From: DAIPKP01 sp964545875 | Lineage (GTDB): Bacteria > Synergistota > Synergistia > Synergistales > Aminiphilaceae | Direction: 5' to 3' | NCBI GenBank assembly: GCA_964545875.1 | Contig: CAZJHH010000001.1 | Location: forward strand, 248,001-312,000 | DNA length: 64,000 nucleotides | Part shown: one piece after another, positions 25,713 to 35,090 of the stretch | Position numbering within the stretch: position 1 is the stretch's first letter | Layout of the letters: the number at the start of each line of letters is the position of its first letter | Notes under the pieces: generated by a model | Databases searched by the model: none | What the model saw: the letters and a program-made list of their open reading frames with translations, nothing else | What the model was told of the DNA's origin: nothing | Made by a program: the position numbers and the translations under genes

Positions 25713-25742
25713 TTGCTAGAATGCCCTCATTCCGGTTATACA
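25713..25742 (+). promoter_or_regulatory. Promoter candidate of the alkaline phosphatase gene
   Basis: TTGCTA (25713-25718) and TATACA (25737-25742) with an 18-nt spacer, just ahead of the ribosome site. Moderate match; no pho-box-like repeat is evident. Confidence 0.4.
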
Positions 25743-25760
25743 TTTTGAAGGAGGGATACC

Positions 25761-27284
25761 ATGCATTGTTCCTGTAGAAAGTGGATTTCTCGAACGGTTG
25801 CAGCTCTTTTTCTTGCCTCGGTTCTGGCAAGCGGGGCCCTTGCGGGAGAGGTCAAATATGCGTTTCTTTTCATCGGGGACGGATTGGGAGTTTGCCAGCG
25901 GAATGCGGCGGAGATGTATCTCGGGGCATTGCAGAACGAGGATGACTCTCCCGCCATCGTGAAGCTTGCCATGAATGAAATGCCTTCCCAGGGCATGTGT
26001 ACCACCTATTCCACCAACTCTCTCATCACGGATTCCGCCGCGGCGGGCACCGCCTTTGCCACGGGGAAAAAGACCAAGTCCGGAGTTATCGCCATGGATC
26101 CCGGCGCTCAGGAAGCCTACGAAACCATGGCGGAGATGGCCCGAGACAAGGGAATGAAAGTCGGCATCGTTTCCAGCGTCTCCATAGAACATGCCACTCC
26201 CGCCACGTTCTATGCCCATAACGCTTCTCGCAAGAACTACTACGATATCGCCTGCCAGCTTGCAAAAAGCGGTTTCGACTACTTCGGCGGCGGGGGTTTT
26301 CTGCAGCCCCGGGGCAAGGCGGGGGATCAGAAGAGCGTTTTCGACATGCTTCGCGAGGAGGGATATCTGGTTACCGAAAGCCGGGAGGATTTCCTGAACC
26401 TGAAGCCGGGAGCCAGGGCGGTGGCCATCAACCCCGTGCTGGATGGATCCGAGGCTCTTCCCTACGCCATGGATAGAAACGGCGAGGATGTTACCCTGGC
26501 GGAGTTCACCGCCAAGGGAATCGAGCTTCTGGATAATTCCGAAGGATTCTTCATGATGGTGGAGGGAGGGAAGATCGATTGGGCCTGCCATGCCAACGAT
26601 GCGGTAGCCTCCATTCGGGATACCCTCGCTTTTGACGATGCGGTGAAGGTGGCTCTGGACTTCTGCACGCGGCATCCCGAAGAAACTCTTATCGTGGTGG
26701 TGGGAGATCATGAAACGGGAGGGCTGAGCCTCGGTTTTGCGGGTACCGCATACGAGACCTATTTTCTGAAGCTTCAGGGACAGAAGGGTTCCTACGAGGC
26801 CTTCGATGCTCTTCTGGATACCTATCGCAAGGCTCATGCCGCCGAGGGCGCTTCTTCGTGGAACTTCGAAGATATGATTCCTCTGGTGAAGGAATTTTTC
26901 GGCCTGAACATCCTTACGGATTCCGAGAAGGACGAGCTTGAAAAAAAGGCCGCCCAGGGGGACGAAAATGCCCGGGCTCTTCTGGCGGGAGCTCTGAAGT
27001 CCTTCGAAGTGCGGGATCTGCAGGAGGCCTTTCAGGCGAGCATGCTGGGTGAAAAGGCGGGAATTTCCAGCGAAGAAGCCTTTCTCCTTTACGGAGGATA
27101 CGAGCCTTTCAGCATCGCCCTCACGCATATCCTCAATCAGAAAGCCGGGCTCGCCTGGACCTCCTACGCTCATACGGGAGTTCCCGTGCCGGTTTCCGCC
27201 ATGGGCGCCGGAGCGGAGACTTTTAACGGATATTACGATAACACGGACATTTTCACCAAGATGGTTACCCTCATGAATCTCTAG
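25761..27284 (+). CDS. Alkaline phosphatase (PhoA superfamily), exported
   Basis: 507 residues. Signal peptide about 1-28 ending SGALAGE. Metal and nucleophile motifs are seen: FLFIGDGLG (Asp), ITDSAAAGTAFATGKKT (nucleophile Ser), VSIEHATPATFYAHN, MMVEGGKIDWACHAND, VVVGDHETGG and a distal WTSYAHTG His. It hydrolyses phosphomonoesters in the periplasm. The C-terminal half has an inserted helical Glu/Lys-rich region (about 360-420) before the last metal-binding His, longer than in the E. coli enzyme. A glycerophosphodiesterase and a 5'-nucleotidase nearby suggest extracellular phosphate-ester use. Confidence 0.9.
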   Translation: MHCSCRKWISRTVAALFLASVLASGALAGEVKYAFLFIGDGLGVCQRNAAEMYLGALQNEDDSPAIVKLAMNEMPSQGMCTTYSTNSLITDSAAAGTAFATGKKTKSGVIAMDPGAQEAYETMAEMARDKGMKVGIVSSVSIEHATPATFYAHNASRKNYYDIACQLAKSGFDYFGGGGFLQPRGKAGDQKSVFDMLREEGYLVTESREDFLNLKPGARAVAINPVLDGSEALPYAMDRNGEDVTLAEFTAKGIELLDNSEGFFMMVEGGKIDWACHANDAVASIRDTLAFDDAVKVALDFCTRHPEETLIVVVGDHETGGLSLGFAGTAYETYFLKLQGQKGSYEAFDALLDTYRKAHAAEGASSWNFEDMIPLVKEFFGLNILTDSEKDELEKKAAQGDENARALLAGALKSFEVRDLQEAFQASMLGEKAGISSEEAFLLYGGYEPFSIALTHILNQKAGLAWTSYAHTGVPVPVSAMGAGAETFNGYYDNTDIFTKMVTLMNL

Positions 27285-27311
27285 AAAATCCGATATTTTC
27301 CTTTCTCCGGC

Positions 27312-27343
27312 ATTCGGGGGCGAAGATCTCTCTGCCCCCGAAT
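27312..27343 (+). repeat. Hairpin between phosphatase and YibE/F genes
   Basis: 10-bp inverted repeat (27312-27321, 27334-27343) with a 12-nt loop and no T-run. It could be an attenuator, an RNA-stability element or a weak terminator. Confidence 0.5.
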
Positions 27344-27388
27344 CGTCATATGTTCTCGTGCTTTTCGAAAAAGGAGCTGGCTGAAACC

Positions 27389-28573
27389 ATGGCAGGTATT
27401 CTTGCGACGGAAGGGCGTCGAAACGTGGTCTTTTCCCTGGTGATTCTCGGGTTCTGTGTAATTCTCTTTCTCATTCCCACGGGGTTTGAAGAGCGGATTT
27501 CCTCCACGGTGCGCCATGCCCGGGGGGTGGTTATCGAAACGAACAACTCCCTGGTGCGCCAGTTCGGCATAGTCCGGACAGGCCCTCAGGAGGTTCGGGT
27601 GCGTATTCAGGAGGGCCCCTGGAAAGGAGCGGTGGCGGAGGCGGAAAATCTGCTCACGGGAAAGCTGGAGCTCGACTCTTTCTACGCTCCGGGGCAGACG
27701 GTGCTTCTCAACATGGAGGGGAGCGATGACGGAGAGCTTCGGGCGGTTCGGGTGGTGGGAACCTATCGGTTGGGGGTGGAGATGTGGCTTTTCGCTCTCT
27801 TTGCGGGAGGGCTGATCCTCGTGGGAGGAGTTACGGGATTGCGGGCCCTTCTCTCCTTCGTCTTCACCGTGCTTCTTCTCTGGAAGGCCATGATACCCCT
27901 CTTTCTCAAAGGATACGACCCCGTGCTGATTTCCCTCGGACTTCTCACGGTGCTTACCGGGGGCATCATCTTTCTCGTGGGAGGATGCCGTAAACGGGGA
28001 GTGGTGGCCTTCTGGGGGGCCTTTCTGGGGCTTCTCCTTACCTGCGGCCTGGGGGTTCTTTTTTCTCCTCCCTTCGGGCTTCACGGGGCGGTGCGTCCCT
28101 TTGCGGAAACGCTTCTCTACTCCGGTTTCGCTCATCTCGATCTTACCCGACTCTTTCTGGCGGGGGTCTTTTTCGCCTCCTCCGGGGCGGTGATGGATCT
28201 CGCCATGGATATCGCCTCCGCCATGGACGAAGTGGCCTATCATCGCCGGGATATCTCTTCATGGGAACTCTTTCTTTCCGGGCTTTCCGTGGGGCGCGCG
28301 GTGATCGGCACCATGACCACCACGCTCGTGCTGGCCTATTCGGGGGGATACCTCACCATGCTCATGCTCTTCATGGGCCAGGGAATTCCCGGGACGAACA
28401 TCCTGAACCTCAACTACGTGGCGGCGGAGATGCTTCATACCCTGGCGGGAAGTATCGGACTCCTTACGGTGGCTCCCTTTACCGCTCTGGTGGGGGCTTT
28501 CCTTTTGGGAGAACCTGCCGGAAAGCTCCTCTGGAGAGGAAAGAACGGGAACTCTTCCGAGGTGGTTTTATAA
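27389..28573 (+). CDS. YibE/F family membrane protein
   Basis: 394 residues from ATG 27389, which has AAGGAG 12 nt upstream; the in-frame ATG at 27350 has none. One N-terminal transmembrane helix (about 16-34) precedes an extracytoplasmic beta-rich domain to about residue 130. Then come seven or so helices with family segments FASSGAVMDLAMDIASAMDE and MGQGIPGTNILNLNY. YibE/F proteins are polytopic; their biochemical role is not established. Confidence 0.85.
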   Translation: MAGILATEGRRNVVFSLVILGFCVILFLIPTGFEERISSTVRHARGVVIETNNSLVRQFGIVRTGPQEVRVRIQEGPWKGAVAEAENLLTGKLELDSFYAPGQTVLLNMEGSDDGELRAVRVVGTYRLGVEMWLFALFAGGLILVGGVTGLRALLSFVFTVLLLWKAMIPLFLKGYDPVLISLGLLTVLTGGIIFLVGGCRKRGVVAFWGAFLGLLLTCGLGVLFSPPFGLHGAVRPFAETLLYSGFAHLDLTRLFLAGVFFASSGAVMDLAMDIASAMDEVAYHRRDISSWELFLSGLSVGRAVIGTMTTTLVLAYSGGYLTMLMLFMGQGIPGTNILNLNYVAAEMLHTLAGSIGLLTVAPFTALVGAFLLGEPAGKLLWRGKNGNSSEVVL

Positions 28574-28596
28574 AAGAACCTTTTTTGCCGTATAAT
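28568..28596 (+). promoter_or_regulatory. Promoter candidate for the YkuK-like gene
   Basis: Perfect TATAAT at 28591-28596 with weak TTATAA at 28568-28573 (17-nt spacer). Predicted start near 28603 supports the GTG start at 28659 over the ATG at 28605. Confidence 0.5.
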
Positions 28597-28658
28597 AGGC
28601 GGGATTGGGGAAAGGGCATTCTATATTTTCGGGGAACCCCGAGCGAGGAGGGGGATTT

Positions 28659-29180
28659 GTGGACATTCATGGGGCGTGTGAGCACGCTTTTTTCGAACCG
28701 GAAAGGGCCTTTGTGAGTCCCACCCTGGGAGCGGTCTCTCTGGAAGATATGCTGCGCCGTATCGGGGCCGTGGCGCAGGAACAGGGAATAACCCCCCATA
28801 TCGTCATCGGGGCGGATTCTCAATGTCACGGCGAGGACATCTGTTTCGTCTGTGCCGTGACGGCGCACTATGCTCCCTGGGGGGGCATTTTTTTTTACCG
28901 CCGGGAAGTCACCCGCCAGGAAATGAGCCTTCCCGAACGGCTTTTCCGGGAAGCCCTGCTTTGCCTGGAAATGGCGGAAACCTTGAAAGAAAAGGGAAAC
29001 GGGGCCTTTGAAAAATCCGGTGCCTCCCCCTGGGAAATTCATCTCGATCTCGGCGAAGGAGGAAAGAGCCGCCAGATCCTCGCCTCCGTGGTGGGGATGA
29101 TTCGGGGAAGCGGCTATATCTGTCGTACCAAACCCCAGGCCTGGGGAGCCTCCAAGGTGGCGGACCGATACAGCAAATAA
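28659..29180 (+). CDS. YkuK family RNase H-like protein (DUF458)
   Basis: 173 residues from GTG 28659, with a GAGGAGGGGG site upstream. Core HIVIGADSQCH resembles the first acidic strand of YkuK/RNase H-like folds, and HLDLGEGGKSRQI and GYICRTKPQAWGASKVADRY complete the family pattern. Function is unproven; the fold suggests nucleic-acid processing. It has a likely own promoter and is followed by glpQ. Confidence 0.75.
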   Translation: MDIHGACEHAFFEPERAFVSPTLGAVSLEDMLRRIGAVAQEQGITPHIVIGADSQCHGEDICFVCAVTAHYAPWGGIFFYRREVTRQEMSLPERLFREALLCLEMAETLKEKGNGAFEKSGASPWEIHLDLGEGGKSRQILASVVGMIRGSGYICRTKPQAWGASKVADRYSK

Positions 29181-29289
29181 TACGTTACAGGACTGCAAGG
29201 CTTTTGTGATATGGACGCAATCGTTCTCCGGCAGCATAAGGACACTCTTTCATGGTAAGGAGAAATTTTTGCAAAAGGAGTGTTGTGGC

Positions 29290-30333
29290 GTGGTGCGAAG
29301 GATGGGATTTCTGGTATTGCTGGGATTTTTGCTTCTTTTTTCCGCGGTTCTTCCGGGTTCCGCAGAGACGGAGGATTGGCTGGTTATCGGTCATCGCGGA
29401 GCGTGCGGGCACCTTCCGGAGCATACTCTTGCCTCCTATGCCTTGGCCATCGAAATGGGGGCGGATTTTGTGGAACCCGATGTGGTTTCCACCAAGGATG
29501 GAGTTCTCATCTGCCGGCATGATTGCGAGCTGGGAAGCACCACGGATGCGGCGGAAAAATTTCCCGAGCGGAAAAAGACCGTTATCATTGACGGCAACGA
29601 AATGACCGGATGGTTTGCGGAGGACTTTACCCTGGCAGAAATCAAAACTCTCCGGGCGAAGGAACGTCTGGAATTTAGAGATCACTCCCGGGACGGACTC
29701 TATGAGGTGCCCACTCTTCAGGAGGTTCTTGCCCTGGTAAAGGAAAAGTGCCGGGAAAAAGGGCGTGAAATCGGGATCTATCCCGAGACCAAACACCCTT
29801 CCTATCATGATGCCCTGGGTCTTTCCATGGAGGAACCCTTGGTGGAGCTTCTCAAACAGAACGGCTATTCTTCGGCTTCTGATCCCGTGATTATTCAGTC
29901 TTTCGAAATTGCCAATCTGAGGGATCTTCATGAAAAAACGGGGCTTCGATTGATTCAGCTTTTTGATGAATTTCACCTGCAGCCCGGATGCCGTCTCGCG
30001 GCGGGAGAGAAGGGAACGTATAAGAATATGGCCACTCCCGAGGGATTGCGTGAGATCGCAAGCTATGCCTACGGGGTGGGCCCCTGGAAGGAAAGCATTT
30101 TGCCCCGAGACAAAAACAACCGCCTTGAGAAGCCTTCTACCTTCATCGAGGATGCTCACAAGGCGGGGCTGAAGGTGCACATTTACACCATGCGGAACGA
30201 GAATTCCTATCTTGCGGAAGAATATGCGGGAGATCCCCGGGAGGAGTATCGCCGGTGGATTCGCATGGGGGTGGATGGATTTTTCACGGATTATCCCGAC
30301 ACGGCGGTTCAGGTGCGAAACGAGATGCGTTGA
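29290..30333 (+). CDS. glpQ: Periplasmic glycerophosphodiester phosphodiesterase
   Basis: 347 residues from GTG 29290 (AAGGAG 9 nt upstream; GTG GTG precedes the first internal ATG). Signal peptide ends near PGSAET. GDPD catalytic motifs: HRGACGHLPEHT, FVEPDVVSTKDGVLICRHD, and IYPETKHP. It hydrolyses deacylated phospholipid diesters to glycerol-3-phosphate plus alcohol. Length and the long insert before YPETK match the GlpQ branch. A strong terminator follows. Confidence 0.92.
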   Translation: MVRRMGFLVLLGFLLLFSAVLPGSAETEDWLVIGHRGACGHLPEHTLASYALAIEMGADFVEPDVVSTKDGVLICRHDCELGSTTDAAEKFPERKKTVIIDGNEMTGWFAEDFTLAEIKTLRAKERLEFRDHSRDGLYEVPTLQEVLALVKEKCREKGREIGIYPETKHPSYHDALGLSMEEPLVELLKQNGYSSASDPVIIQSFEIANLRDLHEKTGLRLIQLFDEFHLQPGCRLAAGEKGTYKNMATPEGLREIASYAYGVGPWKESILPRDKNNRLEKPSTFIEDAHKAGLKVHIYTMRNENSYLAEEYAGDPREEYRRWIRMGVDGFFTDYPDTAVQVRNEMR

Positions 30334-30366
30334 CGCGCTAGGGCTACATGAAAATACCATAAAAAC

Positions 30367-30412
30367 TGCAAGGGCCTCCTCGCTGTTTCGCCGGAGGTGC
30401 CCTTGCTTTTTT
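30367..30412 (+). terminator. Intrinsic terminator of glpQ
   Basis: Stem GCAAGGGC-CTCC pairing with GGAG-GT-GCCCTTGC, followed by T7 (30406-30412). Confidence 0.85.
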
Positions 30413-30489
30413 TATGCGGGGCTGGTTCTCGTAGGATCCGCACCATCTATTTCGGAGGCCATCTCTCCATTAAGCATGGGAAATGATCC

Positions 30490-31818
30490 TCAGGGGTTTA
30501 GCTGCGTCTCCATGGGTGTTTCCACCCTCAGGTACGTAGGATTGAGAGGCATGGGGTCTGTCCCGGCGGGAGAAAAGTGGATCCACATCTCCAAAGTGTC
30601 CATGCGTAGAATGATGGACTGGGTTGTCACGATACGGTTCGAGAGAAACACCGCCCCCGATGTATAGGCGTTGCCATCGGTTCCGGAATATCCCGCGATC
30701 CTCTTCATGTTGTCCACGTCAATTGTCGTCTTCCGGGCCAGCTCGGAGGAGAGAAGCGTCCGATAGGTTCTCCAGCGATTATTGTCTGACGGGTCATCAT
30801 CCGGATAGACATAATTGCCGGGAAGCCGATAGTCGTTTACTGTAGCCACAGTCTCAGGAACATCCCAGGAAACGCCCTGCCGAAGTTGCGAGTCTGGGTA
30901 TCGAAATCCTCGTCCGGGGCTTCCGATATTTTGTTCCAGTACCCCTGCGGTGGTTTCATCCGCCATGAAGACAAGATGGTTGAACGCATAGTCCTTTGTC
31001 TTCAGAAAGTCCACCATTTCCTGTATTGTGGACATGTTCTCCAAGGCATAGCGGAAATCGAGGCCATAGGAGCGCTTTGTACTAAGGTCGGTAGGGTAGG
31101 GTGCCCCCGTCTCGGCATCGAGAAAAGCACCGAAAATCTTGTTATCATTGAACCCGGTGATGGGCGTTAAGAATCCTAGGAAATGCACTATTACAATCGA
31201 TTTTTCGCCGTTTTTCGTAGTGGTTACCGCATGTATTCTGGACAGGGAGTTTTGGGGCAGATCATCCCAATCGAGATTGCGTCCCAGAACAGTTTTTCCC
31301 GTGGATGAGGATTTTCCGAAGGCGGCTACCCCGGAACATTGGGTTGGGCGAATGACATCCTGGAAAAGTTGCAAGAGCCCGAGCTCATTTTTCGAAAGTC
31401 TGCCATCCCCCAGGATGTCTTGGTCGAAACTGAAGATTTCCTGCATCCCCGCCAACTCATCCAGGCATTCCTGAGGAACCTTGGGAAAGATGGCCTGGGC
31501 TCGGCTGAGAGCCGTAGGAAAATCGGGACTCAGATCATGGCTTGCCAGCAAGCGGAACTCGTCTTGAAGCAACGAATCTGCGATGGATTCATAATCGGGT
31601 ACCACCCGGAGAATTTCCTCCCCAAGGGCCCGTCCCATTTCTTTGTTTGTGCGCCCAGTATAGTCCATGACAACATTGTAGTACGCATCCTGCATCCTCC
31701 GTATACTGACCGCTCTGGAATCTCCGCCTCCATTGCCACCGCCGCAACCCCCAAGCAAAAGTATCGAACTCAGGATGATGCACGCTAGGAGCAAAGGGAC
31801 GAGGTTGGCTTTCTTCAA
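30490..31818 (-). CDS. Lipoprotein with Ntn-hydrolase-like (C45/choloylglycine-type) domain
   Basis: 442 residues from TTG 31818; AGGAGG lies 8 nt upstream and no ATG fits. Signal peptide ends in lipobox LLLGGC, so the protein is lipid-anchored after Cys. Residues about 180-430 resemble linear-amide hydrolases/acyltransferases with Ntn fold: a candidate nucleophile Cys in TQCSGVAAFG followed by VLGRNLDWDD, the usual Arg/Asp pair. Just before it, DQDILGDGRLSKNE looks like an EF-hand or dockerin-like calcium loop. In Ntn enzymes the Cys is normally N-terminal after processing, here it is preceded by a long propeptide-like region. GC is lower than in neighbours (one sampled line is 45%), hinting at transfer. 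Confidence 0.65.
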   Translation of the reverse strand: MKKANLVPLLLACIILSSILLLGGCGGGNGGGDSRAVSIRRMQDAYYNVVMDYTGRTNKEMGRALGEEILRVVPDYESIADSLLQDEFRLLASHDLSPDFPTALSRAQAIFPKVPQECLDELAGMQEIFSFDQDILGDGRLSKNELGLLQLFQDVIRPTQCSGVAAFGKSSSTGKTVLGRNLDWDDLPQNSLSRIHAVTTTKNGEKSIVIVHFLGFLTPITGFNDNKIFGAFLDAETGAPYPTDLSTKRSYGLDFRYALENMSTIQEMVDFLKTKDYAFNHLVFMADETTAGVLEQNIGSPGRGFRYPDSQLRQGVSWDVPETVATVNDYRLPGNYVYPDDDPSDNNRWRTYRTLLSSELARKTTIDVDNMKRIAGYSGTDGNAYTSGAVFLSNRIVTTQSIILRMDTLEMWIHFSPAGTDPMPLNPTYLRVETPMETQLNP

Positions 31819-31895
31819 TGAATCTTCCTCCTTTTTTATGGGCCGGGAACTCCCCGGCAGAAAGATTTTGGAAATCCCACTGAGAATCCCCGCAA

Positions 31896-31936
31896 AAACC
31901 GGAAAGCCCCGGCGAGAAGGCGGGGGCTTTCCGGGG
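31896..31936 (-). terminator. Intrinsic terminator of the exported protein gene at 32009
   Basis: Perfect 12-bp stem (31901-31912, 31925-31936) with a T5 run on the minus strand (A-run 31896-31900). It separates this gene from the downstream lipoprotein gene, which must have its own promoter or rely on read-through. Confidence 0.85.
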
Positions 31937-32008
31937 CAGGTCTTGTGCTGTTGTTTTACTATCGGAAAGGCGACAGGCTCCAAGTTATTCGTTTTTTGAG
32001 AGGATGGT

Positions 32009-33685
32009 TTACTCGGCTTCCCCCTGAAGATCCACGTTCAGGGAGTCTTCCAGCATGTCCAGCATGGGGGAGCCAAACTGGCTTTTCCAGAACTCCCCGA
32101 TGGTGTTCCATCGAGCCTGAATTTCTTCGGAAAGGGTTCCCCAGAAGAGAGAGAAGCGTCCTTCCTCGAGGTTCAGGGCTTCCGTGAGAAGTCCTTCGGT
32201 GATGCCCGTAACGTGCTGGTGTGTCAGAAGAATGCCGTGTCCCACGTCCCCCGCAGCGTCTCCCGCCAGCATGGTCCAGAGATCGTGCTGTTCGAGAATT
32301 TCCAGCAGGTAGGAATCCAGGGCAAAGAGATCCAGGTAGAACCATCCCATGCGCTTTTCCTGGGCCTGAGCGAACTCGAGCATCCGAGGGCTTGCCTGGC
32401 TGGGCTCGTTAGCCTTCTGAGGATCCAGGAGACCTATGTAGAGATCCGATCCCTTGGCTCCGAGAACCGCCGTGGCGGGCATGGTCATGCCGTAGAGCAC
32501 GTCCCATCCGGGAAGATCCATCTTCTGGAGAGGAAGACCTCCCATCTCCGTTCCCATGGCTGCGGCGATCTCCGCCACGTTGCGGGCCGCTTCGCCCTGG
32601 CCCTTGATAACCAGATAGGCTCCAGGAAGAGGGAGAGGGGCGAAAAGGGTGGCCGCTTCGCCGCCCACCACGAAGTGGAAGGATCCCGTAAGCAGATCCG
32701 AAAGAGTCTGTTCGCTGAGTCCCATGCCGGAAAGCATGCCCAGGATTTCATCGTAGAGGGGTGTTATCTCTTCTTCCATCATAAGGCTGAAGAGAACTCT
32801 CTTGAGGGCCATGAAATCCGTATTCGCTGCCAGAGCGAGGAGGGTGCGGCCTCCGCCGATGAGAGGGGTTTCGTTGGTGAGAGGAGCGATGGATCCCAGG
32901 AGGGTTTCGTCAAACCAGGCCTTGGCGGCGCTGGAGAAGCCCCGGAGATTCCACTGGGTTTCTCCGTTGCCGAAAGCGATCTCGCCCCGGATGCTGTCAC
33001 GCAGGAAAACGGGCATCTCGTTTCCCAGAAGGCCGATCTGGGTGAAGCCTCCGTCGTTGAAAAGAATGTAGTTGGGAAGTTCCTCGAAGCGCCGTTCGGG
33101 CTGAAAACGGGTGGATTCGTCCTCCAGGGCCTTGAAGGACGCCCGCAGGTTATCCTCGGTATAGCCGAAGACGAGGAGGTTTTCTTTGGCGGTGAGGAAG
33201 ATTCTGGCCATGGGGTCGTAGGGATCCAGCACCAAAGTGTAGACCAGCCCTACCCCCGCGACTTCCTCGGGGCCCTTCACGAGAACGTCCTCTTCGTTCC
33301 AGAGGCTCAGATCGTTTTCGTCCAGAGTTCCCTGGGCGATGCGATCAAGCCACTCCGAAGCCTCGGGAGCGTAGCTGACAATGCCCTGAGCCTGAATGAC
33401 GCCCCCATTGAGACCTCCCGCGAAAGCCAGGCTGCGGATTTGGTAGGGATGAAACCATTTGGCCAGAGGGCTGGCTTCGTCCATTCCCGAAAGGGTGAAT
33501 TGCTTCGTGGCGTCGATGAGAGATCCCAAGTTCGGAAGAGATATAATAAGATGGGGTGATCCGGGTTCCCAGGCATTGAGTGCCTGAGAAGCCTGGAATT
33601 CTCGGGCCGAAGCCGGAAGCACCAGGAAAAAAGCCAGCGTCAGAAGAAAAAATACGGAGAGACTGCGTTTCGATAGTTTTCGCAT
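32009..33685 (-). CDS. Large exported protein of unknown function
   Basis: 558 residues from ATG 33685, spaced 10 nt from an AAGGAGG site; ATG 33694 is too close to it. Signal peptide ends near PASARE. The rest is a soluble, acidic protein rich in alternating beta/helix segments with repeated phrases such as HLIISLPNLGSLIDA and NYILFNDGGFTQIG; no domain or catalytic motif recognised. Monocistronic with its own terminator. Probably periplasmic or surface. Confidence 0.7.
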   Translation of the reverse strand: MRKLSKRSLSVFFLLTLAFFLVLPASAREFQASQALNAWEPGSPHLIISLPNLGSLIDATKQFTLSGMDEASPLAKWFHPYQIRSLAFAGGLNGGVIQAQGIVSYAPEASEWLDRIAQGTLDENDLSLWNEEDVLVKGPEEVAGVGLVYTLVLDPYDPMARIFLTAKENLLVFGYTEDNLRASFKALEDESTRFQPERRFEELPNYILFNDGGFTQIGLLGNEMPVFLRDSIRGEIAFGNGETQWNLRGFSSAAKAWFDETLLGSIAPLTNETPLIGGGRTLLALAANTDFMALKRVLFSLMMEEEITPLYDEILGMLSGMGLSEQTLSDLLTGSFHFVVGGEAATLFAPLPLPGAYLVIKGQGEAARNVAEIAAAMGTEMGGLPLQKMDLPGWDVLYGMTMPATAVLGAKGSDLYIGLLDPQKANEPSQASPRMLEFAQAQEKRMGWFYLDLFALDSYLLEILEQHDLWTMLAGDAAGDVGHGILLTHQHVTGITEGLLTEALNLEEGRFSLFWGTLSEEIQARWNTIGEFWKSQFGSPMLDMLEDSLNVDLQGEAE

Positions 33686-33845
33686 AATAAACATTCCTCC
33701 TTTTAAGGTGTACAATTATTATGCCATGCCATCACCATTCTTTTCCGGTGACGGATCGCACAAGGTGATGATAGCACAGCCGGAAGAAAGAAAAGATAAG
33801 GAATTTCTCCTTGGGGACGAAAAATATGAAAAATACCATCTTCTT

Positions 33846-33874
33846 TTGCCTTCCCTGCGGGGGTGTGGGATAAT
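33846..33874 (+). promoter_or_regulatory. Promoter of the MalY/PatB operon
   Basis: TTGCCT (33846-33851), 17-nt spacer, GATAAT (33869-33874). Start near 33881 supports translation from 33927 and rules out the upstream ATG at 33708. Confidence 0.6.
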
Positions 33875-33926
33875 TTTCGAGGCTCTACCAGGCAGGAACA
33901 TACCTTCATTGGAGCGTGATACTACT

Positions 33927-35090
33927 ATGGGGAAAACTGTAAATTTTGATGCGGTGTTGCCGCGGCGGGGTACGGGATCTCTGAAATGGGATACGGGAAA
34001 GGAAGAGCTCTTTCCCATGTGGGTGGCGGATATGGATTTTCCGGCCCCCCTGGAGGTTCGCAGGGCCCTGGAGGAGCGGGGAGCTCACGGTATTTTCGGG
34101 TACGGCGCTCCGGGAAGGGATTTTTTCGCCGCCCCTGCGGCGTGGCAGCAGCGGCGTCACCGTTGGACGTGCTCCGAAGAGTGGTTCCTTTTCGCTCCGG
34201 GAGTGGTGACCGCCCTGGCCTTTATCCTCAAAGCTCTTACCCGGGAGGGGGATGGCATTATCATCCAGCCTCCGGTGTACTATCCCTTTTACGGAGTTAT
34301 CCGGGATAATGCCCGAACGATCGTGGAGAACCCCCTGCGTCTGGAGGGAAACCGATACGTCATGGATTTCGAGGATCTCGAAAGGCAGGCTTCCCGCAAG
34401 GATGTAACCGCCTTGCTCCTTTGCAGCCCCCACAATCCCGTGGGGCGGGTCTGGACCGAGGAGGAGCTTCGCCGGGCGGGAGAGATCTGCGCCCGTCACG
34501 GGGTATTGGTGATAACCGACGAAATTCACGAGGATCTGGTGCTTTCCGGATACCGGCACAGGCCCTTCGGATCTCTGGGAGAGGATTTTGCGGCAAACTC
34601 CGTTACCTGTGTGGCTCCGAGCAAAACCTTCAACCTGGCGGGGCTTCAGTGCTCTTTTATCATCATTCCGGATGAGCGGAAGCGGAATCTGGTGAAACAG
34701 GCTCTGGATGCGGCCCACCTCGGCCGTCCCAACGTCTTTGCCCTGGCAGCGGCTCCCGTGGCCTTTCAAGAGTGCGACTACTGGGTGGATGCTCTCATGG
34801 CCTACGTGGAGGAGAATGTGGTTCTGCTCCGAAATTTTCTCGCCCAAAGGCTTCCCAAGGCCCGGCTTACGGAGCCCGAGGGAACCTATCTCGGCTGGGT
34901 GGATTTCCGGGAGTACGGATTTTCCCGGGAGGAGCTGGAGCGGCGCATGCTGGAAAAAGGCAAGATCTGGCTCGATGAGGGATACATTTTCGGAGATTCC
35001 GGAAGCGGTTTCGAGCGTATCGTTCTGGCCTGCCCGAGATCACTGCTTCAGGAAGGACTGGAACGCATCGAAAGGGCGGTACAAGATTGA
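33927..35090 (+). CDS. MalY/PatB-type PLP-dependent C-S lyase / aminotransferase
   Basis: 387 residues, class I/II fold. N-terminal FPMWVADMDFPAP is the MalY/PatB signature. PLP contacts: SPHNPVGRVW, TDEIHEDLV, and PLP Lys in APSKTFNLAGLQ. Members cleave cystathionine or cysteine conjugates. Its stop overlaps the next gene's TTG start, coupling it to the SH3-NlpC/P60 gene. A role in sulfur amino acid catabolism is the simplest reading. Confidence 0.9.
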   Translation: MGKTVNFDAVLPRRGTGSLKWDTGKEELFPMWVADMDFPAPLEVRRALEERGAHGIFGYGAPGRDFFAAPAAWQQRRHRWTCSEEWFLFAPGVVTALAFILKALTREGDGIIIQPPVYYPFYGVIRDNARTIVENPLRLEGNRYVMDFEDLERQASRKDVTALLLCSPHNPVGRVWTEEELRRAGEICARHGVLVITDEIHEDLVLSGYRHRPFGSLGEDFAANSVTCVAPSKTFNLAGLQCSFIIIPDERKRNLVKQALDAAHLGRPNVFALAAAPVAFQECDYWVDALMAYVEENVVLLRNFLAQRLPKARLTEPEGTYLGWVDFREYGFSREELERRMLEKGKIWLDEGYIFGDSGSGFERIVLACPRSLLQEGLERIERAVQD

